Source of the DNA: Shewanella sp. Isolate11
Lineage (GTDB): Bacteria > Pseudomonadota > Gammaproteobacteria > Enterobacterales > Shewanellaceae
Length of the DNA: 45,397 nucleotides
NCBI RefSeq assembly: GCF_022398315.1
Contig: NZ_JAKEVF010000005.1
Location: forward strand, 423 to 45,819
Reading direction: 5' to 3'
The notes beneath the pieces are model-generated. The model saw only the letters and a list, made by a program, of their open reading frames with translations. It ran no database searches and was not told where the DNA came from. Shown one piece after another: positions 31,743-40,499 of this stretch (the first letter of the stretch is position 1; the number at the start of each line of letters is the position of its first letter). The position numbers and the translations under genes are program-made.

Positions 31743-31811
31743 CTACATTCTCCGCGCAGAATCTGCGAGTAAGAGAATAAGGAGGCTGAGTAGTGCACGG
31801 TTTATAGTCAT
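31743..31811 (-). CDS. leuL: leu operon leader peptide
   Basis: 22-codon ORF whose product starts MTINRALLSLLILLLADS and ends ARRM. Seven of 22 codons are Leu, packed as LLSLLILLL, the hallmark of an attenuation leader. When charged leucyl-tRNA is scarce a ribosome should stall in this run. RNA pairings visible on the minus strand: a protector stem between 31790-31799 and 31734-31746 (CGTGC/GCACG plus ACTAC/GTAGT with a three-base bulge), and an antiterminator between 31752-31758 and 31699-31705. I see no strong ribosome binding site before the ATG. No known leu leader sequence was compared directly. Confidence 0.88.
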   Translation of the reverse strand: MTINRALLSLLILLLADSARRM

Positions 31812-31866
31812 GTGTATATTCAAAAAAGTTAGTTATTTATTCATTAGTTTTCGTTGGAACGATTAA

Positions 31867-31895
31867 TTTTTAACTTGTGCAGCCCGAATAGTCAA
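31867..31895 (-). promoter_or_regulatory. leu operon promoter
   Basis: Minus strand: -35 TTGACT at 31890-31895, 17-base spacer, -10 TAAAAA at 31867-31872. It is about 50 bases upstream of the leader ORF. Confidence 0.65.
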
Positions 31896-31910
31896 CCCTA
31901 TTTTTGCTCT

Positions 31911-31987
31911 CCTTGATAATTGATCAGCATAAAACATCATCAACCTAGTCAAAAAACCAATAATATTCTTCGCAATAATTATCAAGG
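31911..31987. repeat. 11-bp inverted repeat in the leu / TPR-gene divergent region
   Basis: CCTTGATAATT at 31911-31921 and its exact reverse complement AATTATCAAGG at 31977-31987, separated by 55 bases. It lies just upstream of the leu -35 box and upstream of the divergent TPR gene. The long spacing suggests paired binding sites (possible looping) more than an RNA hairpin. No regulator can be named from the sequence. Confidence 0.5.
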
Positions 31988-32080
31988 TCCTCATATTCAG
32001 CATACTTCACCATGAATATTAGCTCGGCTCTGTTTAATCACACCTCCATGATTTTTATGCAATGTTATATAAAAAATCAG

Positions 32081-32086
32081 TATAAT
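32081..32086 (+). promoter_or_regulatory. -10 box of the TPR-GGDEF-like gene
   Basis: Perfect TATAAT 46 bases before the preferred ATG at 32132. The -35 region is poor (ATGCAA or TGCAAT at the right distance), so an activator may be needed. Transcription from here would begin after an alternative upstream ATG at 32012, supporting the later start. Confidence 0.45.
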
Positions 32087-32131
32087 GGCGTCGATGGAAT
32101 ATCTTTAATGGGTTTTATTTGGAGTTTTAAA

Positions 32132-33871
32132 ATGGACTTTCGTTTCATAGTGCTATGTTTCAGCCTCTGGCTGGCTCCCGTATGGGCAGACACTATGACA
32201 GAACTTGATGACTTAGCAGCTACAGTTTATCAATATCCCAACGATGCTTTGTCAAAAATAACCGTGCTAGAAAACAACAATGTTTCAGTCAGTTGGACCG
32301 AAAAACAACAGCTCAAATTTGCCCTCATTCAATGTGAAACTTATGTGCAGCTTGGCGAAAATGAAGCCGCTATCAATCTTGCACGCCTCAACGATGCTAA
32401 AGCTAAAACACTTAATATTCCTCAAGCTAGGCCCTACTTCCTAAATTGCATGGCTGAAGCCTATATCAAATACGGCGATATACGCCATGCTTTAAGTCTG
32501 CTCGATAGCGCCATTTTTCAAGCCCGCGAATTACAACAAGCTCAGTCATTGGTTCAGGGATTATTGTTAAGGGGCAAAATCAATACTGATACCGATAATG
32601 ATAATAGTGCCTTTGAAGATCTCCGACTGGCACGTGATGTTTATCCCGATATCCAGCAACAAACTGAAAATTGGATAACATCGCCAGAGGCTTATATCTA
32701 TTTAGCCTTAGCCGAATTGATGCATAAAAAGGGGCAGCTAAATCAAGCCTTTACCACAGCTAAACTCGCCTTAGATTTGGGTCAAACTCAGGGAAAAGTA
32801 AGACTCAACACATTGTTAGTTATCGCTAAGATTGCCCATTTTAATCAAGAATTTAGCTTTAGAGATCAGGCGCTATCTCAGGCGCAAACCTTAATTCCCC
32901 AGATAGCCAGCGCCGCAGAACTTGCTGAAAGTTATACCCAATTGGCCGAAGTCGAATTTCTGCGAGACAACCCTAAAAGTGCCATTCAATTACTCACCAT
33001 TGCACTTAACACATTCGATAAACAGAAAAAAATTAACGATAGTCTCAATGCCAGCCGTTTACTTGCACAGGTTTTATTAGCCGATGGAGAAACAGCGCAA
33101 GGCTTAAACCTGATGCAACAAGCTGTAGAAATTGCACAGCGAACCAATCAACATGATGAGCTCGAGCATTGTTACCACATTCTCAGTGAACACTTCGCTA
33201 AAGCCAACGATTTTCAGCAGGCTTATCGATATCAGCTCAAACGCTATCAGAGCACACAAAGTAAAAATGAATATTTGAAAGAAACCCGCTTATCACAAAT
33301 AAAAGCTCAACTGGGTCAGTATCAACAGCTGGCGCAACAACAGCAACCCAAAACAGCCCAACTCAAGCAACAATTGCGCGATAATTACGCCCTGATTGGC
33401 ATTTTCTTACTGTTGTTTATATTAAGCCTGTTTACCTTACTGTCTCGTTTTAGACAAAAGAATACCCAAGCACCGCAGCCTCAAGGTGACGCCCCCTTAA
33501 CCGCAAAAGAAAAAATGGATGTCTTACTGTCCACCGCCAAACAACTCAATTACCCCATCAACCTGTTACTACTTAACACTCAACATATTCCCATAATTGA
33601 GCTGGACAAGCTCATCACTCAAGTAGAGAAACAGCTGCGTCAGCAAGATATCTTGCTCAACAACAGAGGGGAGAAATTGATGATCATGTTGCCATTCTCC
33701 TCTGAAAACGAAGTCAAAGCATTAGTTCAGGCGCTAAAGACGGCCCTTAAGCCTTGGCAAAATGGTAATAAAGTCGCTATTGGGATTGCTTCAATGCAAC
33801 ATCATGACACTCTGGCATCGATGATAAAACGCGCCAATGTCGACCAGCTCAGTCGTTACAACGATATCTGA
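32132..33871 (+). CDS. Membrane-anchored TPR protein with degenerate GGDEF-like domain
   Basis: 579-residue protein I do not recognise by name. A signal peptide (MDFRFIVLCFSLWLAPVWA) is followed by a long all-helical region with TPR-like repeats (for example AEAYIKYGDIRHALSLLDSA, LAELMHKKGQLNQAFTTAK, ESYTQLAEVEFLRDNPKSA). A single transmembrane segment follows at about 419-440. The C-terminal 120 residues have the strand-helix order of a GGDEF domain (INLLLLNTQHI, then QLRQQDILLNNRGEKLMIMLP, then KVAIGIAS). The signature is RGEKL (512-516) in place of GGDEF and the N-terminal TG region is absent, so diguanylate cyclase activity is unlikely. Topology suggests periplasmic TPRs and a cytoplasmic output domain. 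The start at 32132 has GGAG eight bases upstream and a signal peptide; an in-frame ATG at 32012 would disrupt the signal peptide. Confidence 0.85.
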   Translation: MDFRFIVLCFSLWLAPVWADTMTELDDLAATVYQYPNDALSKITVLENNNVSVSWTEKQQLKFALIQCETYVQLGENEAAINLARLNDAKAKTLNIPQARPYFLNCMAEAYIKYGDIRHALSLLDSAIFQARELQQAQSLVQGLLLRGKINTDTDNDNSAFEDLRLARDVYPDIQQQTENWITSPEAYIYLALAELMHKKGQLNQAFTTAKLALDLGQTQGKVRLNTLLVIAKIAHFNQEFSFRDQALSQAQTLIPQIASAAELAESYTQLAEVEFLRDNPKSAIQLLTIALNTFDKQKKINDSLNASRLLAQVLLADGETAQGLNLMQQAVEIAQRTNQHDELEHCYHILSEHFAKANDFQQAYRYQLKRYQSTQSKNEYLKETRLSQIKAQLGQYQQLAQQQQPKTAQLKQQLRDNYALIGIFLLLFILSLFTLLSRFRQKNTQAPQPQGDAPLTAKEKMDVLLSTAKQLNYPINLLLLNTQHIPIIELDKLITQVEKQLRQQDILLNNRGEKLMIMLPFSSENEVKALVQALKTALKPWQNGNKVAIGIASMQHHDTLASMIKRANVDQLSRYNDI

Positions 33872-33936
33872 ATGAATCACTGTTGTAGGAATAAATAGCG
33901 ATTTACAGAGTGCAAAACTTAAGTGGTTCAGGTTAT

Positions 33937-35769
33937 TTAAGCTTGAGTGAGATAGTCACTTATCTCATCGAGGAATTCGCCACCGAAACGATTAAGTTTG
34001 GTTTCACCGACACCATTAACCGCCAGCATTTCAGCCGGGCTGGTTGGCAGCATCGCGGCCATTTCGGCAAGTGTCGCGTCGTTAAAGACCAAATAGGGTG
34101 GCACATCCAACTCTTCGGCCAAACTGCGTCTTAGCAACTTCAGACGAGCAAATAACTTACGATCATAATTGAGCTGTGCACGACTATTCGTCCTGCGCTT
34201 CACATCCGTTGTGACGCTAAGTCGTGGCTCAGCAAGCAACAATGCCACCTCACCTTTTAAGACGCTGCGGGCCTGGGGATTTAATTTTACCGAGGAGCCA
34301 CGAGTGATATCCTGACTGGCAAAACCAAGATGGATTAATTGCCGAATAATACTCAACCAAAATTCATGGCTTTTATCTTTGCCTATACCCCAGGTCGACA
34401 ATTTATCGTGGCCTCTGTCGATAACACTCGCCGACTTTGAACCTCTCAGCACTTCGATAAGGTGATTAATGCCAAACTTTTGTTGTAGGCGAAAAATACA
34501 GGACAACACCTTTTGCGCATCTTCGACACCATCATAACGCTGAGGTGGATCGAGGCAGATATCGCAGTTGCCACAGGGCTGGGAAGCGCTTTCATCAAAA
34601 TAGTGCAGCAACACCTGACGGCGACACGTCTGGGCTTCGGCAAAGGCGGCCATGGTATTGAGTTTATGAAACTCTACTTGCTGTTGTGGCCCAGGTTCGG
34701 CTTGTTCGATTAAATGCCTCACGCGGCCAATATCGGCAGGATCGAACAACATCAAGGCTTCGGCATCTAAACCGTCACGACCCGCACGGCCTGTTTCTTG
34801 ATAATAAGCTTCGACACTTTTGGGAATATCATAATGCACCACAAAACGAACATTGGATTTATTGATCCCCATGCCGAAAGCAACCGTGGCAACCACAATT
34901 TCAAGCTGATCTTTTAAAAAGCGCTCCTGAATGTCGGCACGCTCTTGTTGGGTTTTACCCGCATGGTAACCTTCGGCTTTATAGCCTTGCAGTGTCAAAC
35001 GCTCAGCGACCTCATCGACTCGGCGGCGACTACTGCAATAAATAATGCCGCTGTTGCCATTCTGAGCCTGAATAAATTGCCTTAACTGATTAGCGGCATT
35101 GAGCTTTTCGGCAACCGTATAACGGATATTTGGCCGATCAAAGCTGGTAAGTAACACAAACGGATTGACGCCTAATCGCTGACAAATATCTTCCCGAGTC
35201 GCCTGATCGGCCGTTGCGGTTAACGCCATCATGGGCACATGAGGAAACAACTGTCGCAAGCGACCCAAAGCGGCATATTCGGGTCTGAAATCATGTCCCC
35301 ACTGCGAAATACAATGGGCCTCATCGATAGCAAAAAGGGACAGAGGCAAGTGTTGTAAACGTTCGATAAAATTTGCGGTTAATAGGCGTTCTGGCGACAC
35401 ATAAAGCAGTTTTAATTCGCCCCGATGCAGCTGCTGAAACACCGCCATAGAATCTTCGCGAGACAGCGAGGAGTTCAAGTACCCTGCGGCGACACCCATC
35501 TGCTTAAGACTATCCACCTGATCTTTCATCAGCGAAATTAACGGCGAAACGACAATGGTGACTCCAGACATTAATAAAGCAGGCAATTGATAACACAGGC
35601 TTTTACCGCCACCAGTGGGCATAATCACCAAAGAGTCTTGACCCGAACAGGCTTGTTCAATCACCTCTCGCTGACCTTGCCTAAAAGTACGATAGCCAAA
35701 AACCGCCTGCAAACAGCTCGCGAGCGGATCTTGATCTATGGTCTCTACTGGGCAAGCTTTAACGTCCAT
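33937..35769 (-). CDS. recQ: ATP-dependent DNA helicase RecQ
   Basis: 3'-5' superfamily 2 helicase acting in recombinational repair and replication fork processing. The 610 residues include Walker A MPTGGGKSLCYQLPALL (from about residue 50), the DEAH box DEAHCISQWGHDFRPEY, motif VI QETGRAGRDG, the RQC zinc-binding cysteines (C in CRRQVLLHYF, then CGNCDIC), a winged helix, and a C-terminal HRDC domain (LKLLRRSLAEELDVPPYLVFNDATL). The length is close to that of E. coli RecQ. It converges on the TPR gene with a 65-base gap and no clear terminator. Confidence 0.98.
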   Translation of the reverse strand: MDVKACPVETIDQDPLASCLQAVFGYRTFRQGQREVIEQACSGQDSLVIMPTGGGKSLCYQLPALLMSGVTIVVSPLISLMKDQVDSLKQMGVAAGYLNSSLSREDSMAVFQQLHRGELKLLYVSPERLLTANFIERLQHLPLSLFAIDEAHCISQWGHDFRPEYAALGRLRQLFPHVPMMALTATADQATREDICQRLGVNPFVLLTSFDRPNIRYTVAEKLNAANQLRQFIQAQNGNSGIIYCSSRRRVDEVAERLTLQGYKAEGYHAGKTQQERADIQERFLKDQLEIVVATVAFGMGINKSNVRFVVHYDIPKSVEAYYQETGRAGRDGLDAEALMLFDPADIGRVRHLIEQAEPGPQQQVEFHKLNTMAAFAEAQTCRRQVLLHYFDESASQPCGNCDICLDPPQRYDGVEDAQKVLSCIFRLQQKFGINHLIEVLRGSKSASVIDRGHDKLSTWGIGKDKSHEFWLSIIRQLIHLGFASQDITRGSSVKLNPQARSVLKGEVALLLAEPRLSVTTDVKRRTNSRAQLNYDRKLFARLKLLRRSLAEELDVPPYLVFNDATLAEMAAMLPTSPAEMLAVNGVGETKLNRFGGEFLDEISDYLTQA

Positions 35770-36117
35770 CTTTCATCGTCGTCATCAATAGGGCCGCCTA
35801 TTCTAATCAAGCTCACGTCAGTTGTCTCGGCTAGGACTCGATTTAGTCGGCTTTATTTGTTACTTAACCTGAACTCGGGATAACGAGTGTCGAAAAATCT
35901 AAATTTAACAAGCTAATTCAATGCTATAAAAGGTTAGTTCGAAAAGGAAAGTCTATTTTCTGACTGAATGCGCAGATTTTTGGCATATCAAGGCGCTCTG
36001 CTTATCCAGAGCTCAGGTTACTTAAGCCGATTGCAATATAAAACTTGTCATTCTCCCTTGTTAGGCGCTAGGTTATTTACTCTATTACTATGCTGATACA
36101 AGGAAGGGCGACGACCA
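35770..36117. other. Divergent spacer between recQ and the thioesterase gene
   Basis: No gene seen. A small inverted repeat ACTCG-GGATAA-CGAGT lies at about 35873-35888. No clear consensus promoter stands out for either gene; the best ribosome binding site is GGAAGG ten bases before the thioesterase ATG. Confidence 0.4.
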
Positions 36118-36579
36118 ATGACCACTGAAATCCAACAGATTCTTAGCCAAGTCGCCGAAGTATTTGACACTAAAGTTCCCTTTCATAACTTGCTCGGACT
36201 CAACATTCAGCGCTATGACAGCCAAGGCGTTGAAGTCGTCATTGAGATGAAAAGTGAGCTGATCGGCAATATTCATCAGCAAATATTACATGGCGGTGTC
36301 ACTGCAACAGTGCTCGATGTGGTTGGCGGTTTAACTGCTTTCTCTGGCTTAGCGGCGAGTCGCGATGATTGGCAAGCCGATGAATTACTTAAACGGCTAC
36401 AAACCTTAGGTACCATAGATCTGCGTGTCGATTATTTACTCCCCGGCAAGGGCAACATTTTCACTGGCACAGGTACCGTTATCCGTGCAGGCAACCGAGT
36501 CTCGGTTTGCCGCATGGAACTACACAATGAACAAGGCGACCATATCGCTTTTGGAACAGGCACTTATATGGTGGGATAA
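36118..36579 (+). CDS. yigI: Hotdog-fold acyl-CoA thioesterase, YigI type
   Basis: 153-residue protein of the PaaI-like hotdog family. As I recall the E. coli YigI sequence, the conserved blocks are shared: ILHGGVTATVLDVVGGL (HGG helix motif), GTIDLRVDYLLPG, and the end RAGNRVSVCRMELHNEQGD...GTYMVG. YigI is described as a medium- to long-chain acyl-CoA thioesterase. Its closeness to recQ and rarD also matches the E. coli neighbourhood. Enzyme activity here is inferred from family. Confidence 0.88.
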   Translation: MTTEIQQILSQVAEVFDTKVPFHNLLGLNIQRYDSQGVEVVIEMKSELIGNIHQQILHGGVTATVLDVVGGLTAFSGLAASRDDWQADELLKRLQTLGTIDLRVDYLLPGKGNIFTGTGTVIRAGNRVSVCRMELHNEQGDHIAFGTGTYMVG

Positions 36580-36750
36580 TCACCTAGTAGCAAGCTGCCT
36601 ATCAAAATTTAATGAGTTTGCGTTACTGTAAACCTGAGTGTCACCTAAACGCTACGCCTACATTATACTTGGTTTAGCACTGGTACTCTTGAGTCTACTG
36701 CCTTAGCAACCTACAATGCGGCTCCTTCAACTTTCCAGAAGTCTAAAGTT

Positions 36751-37635
36751 ATGGCCGACACCGAATATCGTAAAGGCATTATGCTGGCTATTTGTGCCTA
36801 TTGCCTGTGGGGCATTGCCCCCATCTATTTCAAATTACTGCAGCATATTTCGGCCACAGAGATCTTAATTCACCGGGTGATTTGGTCATTTGTATTTATG
36901 ATCATTCTGATGCAGTTTATCGGTGGTTTTGGCAAGTTAAGACAACTGTTTAAGCAACCCAAGCAGCTCGGTGTCTTGGCAGTAACTTCCACCCTGATTG
37001 CCGGAAACTGGCTACTGTTCATCTGGGCGGTCAACAATGACCACATGTTAGATGCCAGCTTGGGCTACTTTATTAATCCACTTTTTAATGTGTTGTTGGG
37101 AATGATTTTTCTTGGCGAGCGCTTACGTAAACTACAATGGTTTGCAGTGACTTTAGCCTGCTTAGGAGTCTTGATCCAGCTTATCTCTTTCGGTTCAATT
37201 CCACTGGTTTCTCTCGCCCTTGCCGCGTCATTTGGGTTTTATGGTTTACTGCGAAAAAAGGTCAATGTCGATGCAAAAACCGGGCTATTGGTCGAAACCG
37301 CATTACTCCTGCCAATTGCGGTAATTTATCTATTAGCCACCTTAGATACTGCCAGCGCAAGTATGTTAACCAATCCTATGAGCATGAATCTATTGCTGAT
37401 TGCAGCTGGCGTTGTTACCTCTGTACCACTGTTGTGTTTTGCCGGTTCAGCGACACGTATTCCGCTATCTATGCTGGGATTTTTCCAATACATCGGCCCC
37501 AGTATCATGTTTATTCTGGCGGTTATGTTATTCAATGAGCCCTTCGACTTGGAAAAAGGCATTACCTTCGCATTTATCTGGAGTGCCTTGATGGTCTTTA
37601 GTCTAGATATGGGATTAAACAGTCGCCGCCGTTAA
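36751..37635 (+). CDS. rarD: EamA-family transporter RarD
   Basis: 294-residue inner-membrane protein with ten predicted transmembrane segments in two EamA halves. It closely follows the RarD pattern: YCLWGIAPIYFKLL, EILIHRVIWSF, GNWLLFIWAVNNDHMLDASLGYFINPL, and the late GFFQYIGPSIMFILAV. RarD was named for chloramphenicol sensitivity; its transport substrate is not established. No strong ribosome binding site precedes the ATG, but the N-terminus aligns with the family. Its 3' end overlaps the convergent PH-like gene by 21 bases. Confidence 0.93.
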   Translation: MADTEYRKGIMLAICAYCLWGIAPIYFKLLQHISATEILIHRVIWSFVFMIILMQFIGGFGKLRQLFKQPKQLGVLAVTSTLIAGNWLLFIWAVNNDHMLDASLGYFINPLFNVLLGMIFLGERLRKLQWFAVTLACLGVLIQLISFGSIPLVSLALAASFGFYGLLRKKVNVDAKTGLLVETALLLPIAVIYLLATLDTASASMLTNPMSMNLLLIAAGVVTSVPLLCFAGSATRIPLSMLGFFQYIGPSIMFILAVMLFNEPFDLEKGITFAFIWSALMVFSLDMGLNSRRR

Positions 37636-38154
37636 GCTCTCCAGTAACGCTTTAGGCTGCTCAACACTCAATATCAGTATATATCCCTCTTTGGTTGGGA
37701 TCACTAATACATGGCTACTGTCAGACACTGACAGTAGCGCCTTATCATTGCCGTTAACCGACTCTTGTAATTTAAACCAACCTAGCTTGTAACTCATCAG
37801 CGACATGCCATTACTACGATATTTGAACTTGGGCGCATCGCTATCACTCAAGTCAATAATTTGTGCCTTATCCAGTTGTAAACTGCTTAACGCCAACTCT
37901 GTGCCATACAATGGGATATTCACCAGCAACTTATCGCCGTTAATCATAACATTGGCATTGTACGCCTTAATAAAGGTCCAAATTAACAGCCCTAAGACAA
38001 AAATCACCATGCCTAATGATGCTGATTTAGCGGACACAGGCATAGGTTTCACTTTAACCAGTAAGACGATTAAACCGATACCAAGAAGCAGAGAGATATA
38101 AGCGGCTAATGTAGGGAAGTCGAAAGGGATAAATTGAAATATTTGGTTGGTCAT
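37615..38154 (-). CDS. Two-TM membrane protein with bacterial PH-like domain
   Basis: 179-residue protein with two N-terminal hydrophobic segments (about residues 12-34 and 44-64) and a soluble C-terminal part rich in beta strands (MINGDKLLVNIPLYGTELALSSLQLDKAQIIDLSD...KYRSNGMSLMSYKLGWFKL...KEGYILILSVEQPKALLESL). This looks like the bacterial PH domain that occurs in small membrane proteins of unknown function. The assignment rests on pattern only. It overlaps the rarD 3' end by 21 bases. Confidence 0.75.
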   Translation of the reverse strand: MTNQIFQFIPFDFPTLAAYISLLLGIGLIVLLVKVKPMPVSAKSASLGMVIFVLGLLIWTFIKAYNANVMINGDKLLVNIPLYGTELALSSLQLDKAQIIDLSDSDAPKFKYRSNGMSLMSYKLGWFKLQESVNGNDKALLSVSDSSHVLVIPTKEGYILILSVEQPKALLESLTAATV

Positions 38155-38237
38155 TTGTATCGACTGTTAGCAAAGATGAGTCATCAAAATAATCGCTTAA
38201 CGGTTAAATCACAAGTACGATAACCCCTTATAAAATG

Positions 38238-38262
38238 AAAAAACCACGCCGAAGCGTGGTTT
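38238..38262 (-). terminator. argA terminator
   Basis: Minus strand AAACCACGC-TTCG-GCGTGGTTT followed by T residues, with the stem starting 13 bases past the argA stop. The loop is UUCG. Confidence 0.92.
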
Positions 38263-38274
38263 GAATATTGAATG

Positions 38275-39600
38275 TTAACTTAACAAATCGAGCGCCAGGA
38301 TCTTAGATTTACGTTGATAGTTGTAGAGCTGCTTTTTCTTATTGGGCAACGCGTCCACATCAACAATCTCAAAACCATGCTCGAGGAACCAGTGAATACT
38401 GCGGGTCGTTAAGGCAAACAATCTCGAATAACCCCGTACTTTAGCCTGATTAATAATATTTTTCAGCAGCACGCTGCCTCTGTCGGCATCACGATAATCT
38501 GGATGCACCACCAAGCAAGCAAACTCACCGGCATTATCCTCCTCAAACGGATACAACGCCGCGCAGCCTATCACTAGTGAGTCGCGCTCAATCAACATAA
38601 ACTGTTCGATCTCCATCTCTAACTGTTCACGGGAGCGTCTAACCAGTATTCCACTTTGCTCCAATGGACGAATCAGGTCGATAACGCCACCAATATCTGC
38701 AATGGTCGCACGACGAAGCCGCTCAGCACTCTCAATCACAATCTGAGTACCAATACCGTCACGAGAGAAAAGCTCTTGTAGCAGCGCACCATCATCGAGA
38801 TAACTGACAAAGTGACAACGAGAGACCCCATTACGGCAGGCATCTATGCTCGCCTGTAAAAAGGCGCGTGTACCGACACACCAGTTATCTTCTTCGGTAA
38901 GTTCCGACATGATCCTCTGCGCATCCGTTGGAATCAATTCGGCGATGACCTCGCCATTGGCGTCGAGAATCCCCTCTTTTTCACTGAAGCCAATCATCTT
39001 ATCGGCTTTGAGTTTGACTGCAATTTGAGTGGCAACCTCTTCAGCGGTGAGATTAAAGCTCTCACCGGTAACCGAAGCTGCAACAGGACCTAACAGCACA
39101 ATACCGTGATTATCGAGCTGACGCTTTAATCCTTGAACATCAATCCGTCTGACTTTACCACTGAGGCAATAATCGACTCCATTATCGACACCTAAAGGCT
39201 GCGCGATAACAAAGTTACCGCTCACCACGTTAATTTCAGCCCCTTGAGTGGGGGTATTACTCAGGCTCATCGACAAACGAGCGGTGATATCCAGCTGCAA
39301 ACCGCCCACCACCTGCTTGATAACTTTTAGTGACTCATCATCGGTAATCCGCACACCATTGTAATATTCCGGTTTCAGGTTATGGATGGCTAAAGCTTCA
39401 TCAATCTGTGGCCGAGCACCATGAACCAAAACTATCTTGATCCCCAGGCTATGAAGCAAGGCAATATCATTGATAATCGAGCGAATTTTGTTTTGTGCCA
39501 GCGCTTCGCCACCTAACATAACCACAAATGTCTTGCCCCTATGTGCATTTACATAAGAAGCAGAATGACGAAAACCTTCAACCAACTCAGTTGTGCGCAC
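38275..39600 (-). CDS. argA: Amino-acid N-acetyltransferase (N-acetylglutamate synthase)
   Basis: First enzyme of arginine biosynthesis, acetylating glutamate with acetyl-CoA. The 441 residues comprise an N-terminal amino-acid-kinase-like domain ([26 protein letters not shown]) that normally senses arginine, and a C-terminal GNAT acetyltransferase domain (from about residue 295; [20 protein letters not shown]). The start is GTG with GAGG eight bases upstream, and the N-terminus [24 protein letters not shown] matches E. coli ArgA. Tandem ARG boxes upstream indicate ArgR control. Confidence 0.98.
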   Translation of the reverse strand: MRTTELVEGFRHSASYVNAHRGKTFVVMLGGEALAQNKIRSIINDIALLHSLGIKIVLVHGARPQIDEALAIHNLKPEYYNGVRITDDESLKVIKQVVGGLQLDITARLSMSLSNTPTQGAEINVVSGNFVIAQPLGVDNGVDYCLSGKVRRIDVQGLKRQLDNHGIVLLGPVAASVTGESFNLTAEEVATQIAVKLKADKMIGFSEKEGILDANGEVIAELIPTDAQRIMSELTEEDNWCVGTRAFLQASIDACRNGVSRCHFVSYLDDGALLQELFSRDGIGTQIVIESAERLRRATIADIGGVIDLIRPLEQSGILVRRSREQLEMEIEQFMLIERDSLVIGCAALYPFEEDNAGEFACLVVHPDYRDADRGSVLLKNIINQAKVRGYSRLFALTTRSIHWFLEHGFEIVDVDALPNKKKQLYNYQRKSKILALDLLS

Positions 39601-39670
39601 CCGCGTAACCTCTATATTTTAATAAATATGCCGCAGCATAAACCGCATAGGAATAAAGACCCAATAATAT

Positions 39671-39705
39671 TGCATTTAAATTCACTTTTAAAGCATTTAT
39701 TTTTA
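39671..39705. promoter_or_regulatory. Tandem ARG boxes of argA
   Basis: TGCATTTAAATTCA (39671-39684) is close to the consensus TGAATAAAAATTCA, and a weaker copy AGCATTTATTTTTA (39692-39705) is offset by exactly 21 bases. That is the canonical arrangement of two 18-bp ArgR boxes separated by 3 bp. They overlap the candidate argA promoter. Confidence 0.7.
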
Positions 39706-39715
39706 TTGAATACAA
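39687..39715 (-). promoter_or_regulatory. Candidate argA promoter
   Basis: Minus strand: -35 TTGTAT at 39710-39715, 17-base spacer, -10 TTTAAA at 39687-39692. It would be occluded by ArgR bound to the flanking ARG boxes. Confidence 0.4.
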
Positions 39716-39720
39716 TCTGT

Positions 39721-39936
39721 CACTAATGAAGAAAGAATAGTCAGTTTAATGGATTAGCGCGAAAAGAATTATGACAAGGCCGAAAAAATTAGTCATTGAA
39801 ATTAAATTGTTATCCCAAACAGTCTAAAGAGGTGATCGCTCAGCGAGAATTTAGCGCTTTTGAAGCAAGGCCCTTAATTGCTCCAAAGTAGCATTAACAT
39901 ACTTACCACCTAGCTTCACTTTTAAACATCGACCAT
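39721..39936. other. Spacer between argA regulatory region and the rpmG terminator
   Basis: No gene or recognisable site seen. An 18-codon frame starting at about 39770 has no ribosome binding site. Confidence 0.4.
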
Positions 39937-39976
39937 AAAAAAAGCCCCTAGCTGTTTATAACAACTAGGGGCTTTT
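39937..39976. terminator. Terminator of rpmBG (both strands possible)
   Basis: AAAAGCCCCTAG (39940-39951) pairs with CTAGGGGCTTTT (39965-39976) around a 13-base loop. T tracts exist on both strands; the minus strand reading (seven T) serves rpmG, whose stop is 20 bases away. Confidence 0.88.
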
Positions 39977-39995
39977 AAAAAACTGAAATCAATAA

Positions 39996-40169
39996 TTACT
40001 TGATTTTAGCTTCTTTATACATAACGTGTTGACGAATAACAGGATCAAATTTCTTGATCTCCATTTTTTCAGGCATGTTACGTTTGTTCTTCTCAGTCGT
40101 GTAGAAGTGACCTGTTTTAGCGCTAGAAACTAGCTTGATCTTCTCACGGTTACCTTTAGCTTTAGCCAT
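39996..40169 (-). CDS. rpmG: 50S ribosomal protein L33
   Basis: 57-residue basic ribosomal protein. The translation starts [17 protein letters not shown], continues with [18 protein letters not shown], and ends with VMYKEAKIK, the standard bacterial L33 pattern. The zinc-binding cysteines found in some L33 proteins are absent, so this is the C-minus, zinc-independent form usual in gammaproteobacteria. It follows rpmB by six bases. Confidence 0.98.
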   Translation of the reverse strand: MAKAKGNREKIKLVSSAKTGHFYTTEKNKRNMPEKMEIKKFDPVIRQHVMYKEAKIK

Positions 40170-40175
40170 GGTTTA

Positions 40176-40412
40176 TTACACCTTCTCGCCGCGGGCACGA
40201 AGTTCAGCAACAACAACTTCAATACCTTTTTTATCGATAATACGCATACCTTTAGTAGATACACGTAGTTGAACGAAACGCTTTTCGTCTTCTAACCAGA
40301 AACGGTGGTTCTGTAGGTTAGGTAAAAAACGACGACGAGTCGCGTTCTTAGCGTGCGAACGGTTGTTACCAACCATAGGCTTCTTGCCAGTAACTTGGCA
40401 TACTCTTGACAT
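40176..40412 (-). CDS. rpmB: 50S ribosomal protein L28
   Basis: 78-residue ribosomal protein: [20 protein letters not shown] start, [21 protein letters not shown], then [20 protein letters not shown] frame extending to 40433 exists, but the ATG at 40412 has GGAGAAG upstream and gives the family N-terminus. First gene of rpmBG. Confidence 0.98.
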   Translation of the reverse strand: MSRVCQVTGKKPMVGNNRSHAKNATRRRFLPNLQNHRFWLEDEKRFVQLRVSTKGMRIIDKKGIEVVVAELRARGEKV

Positions 40413-40499
40413 GTCAATCTTCTCCAAAAACAATTTAACGCTCGAGCATTAATGTACCTCGAATATGGCCGTCGCCCGAGGCACACAAAGAGGGCGCAT

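Noticed and set aside
33948..33967. Hairpin TGAGATA-GTCACT-TATCTCA at the recQ 3' end as a terminator for the convergent TPR gene.
   Set aside because: No T tract follows on the plus strand; the repeat lies in codons of the recQ C-terminus.
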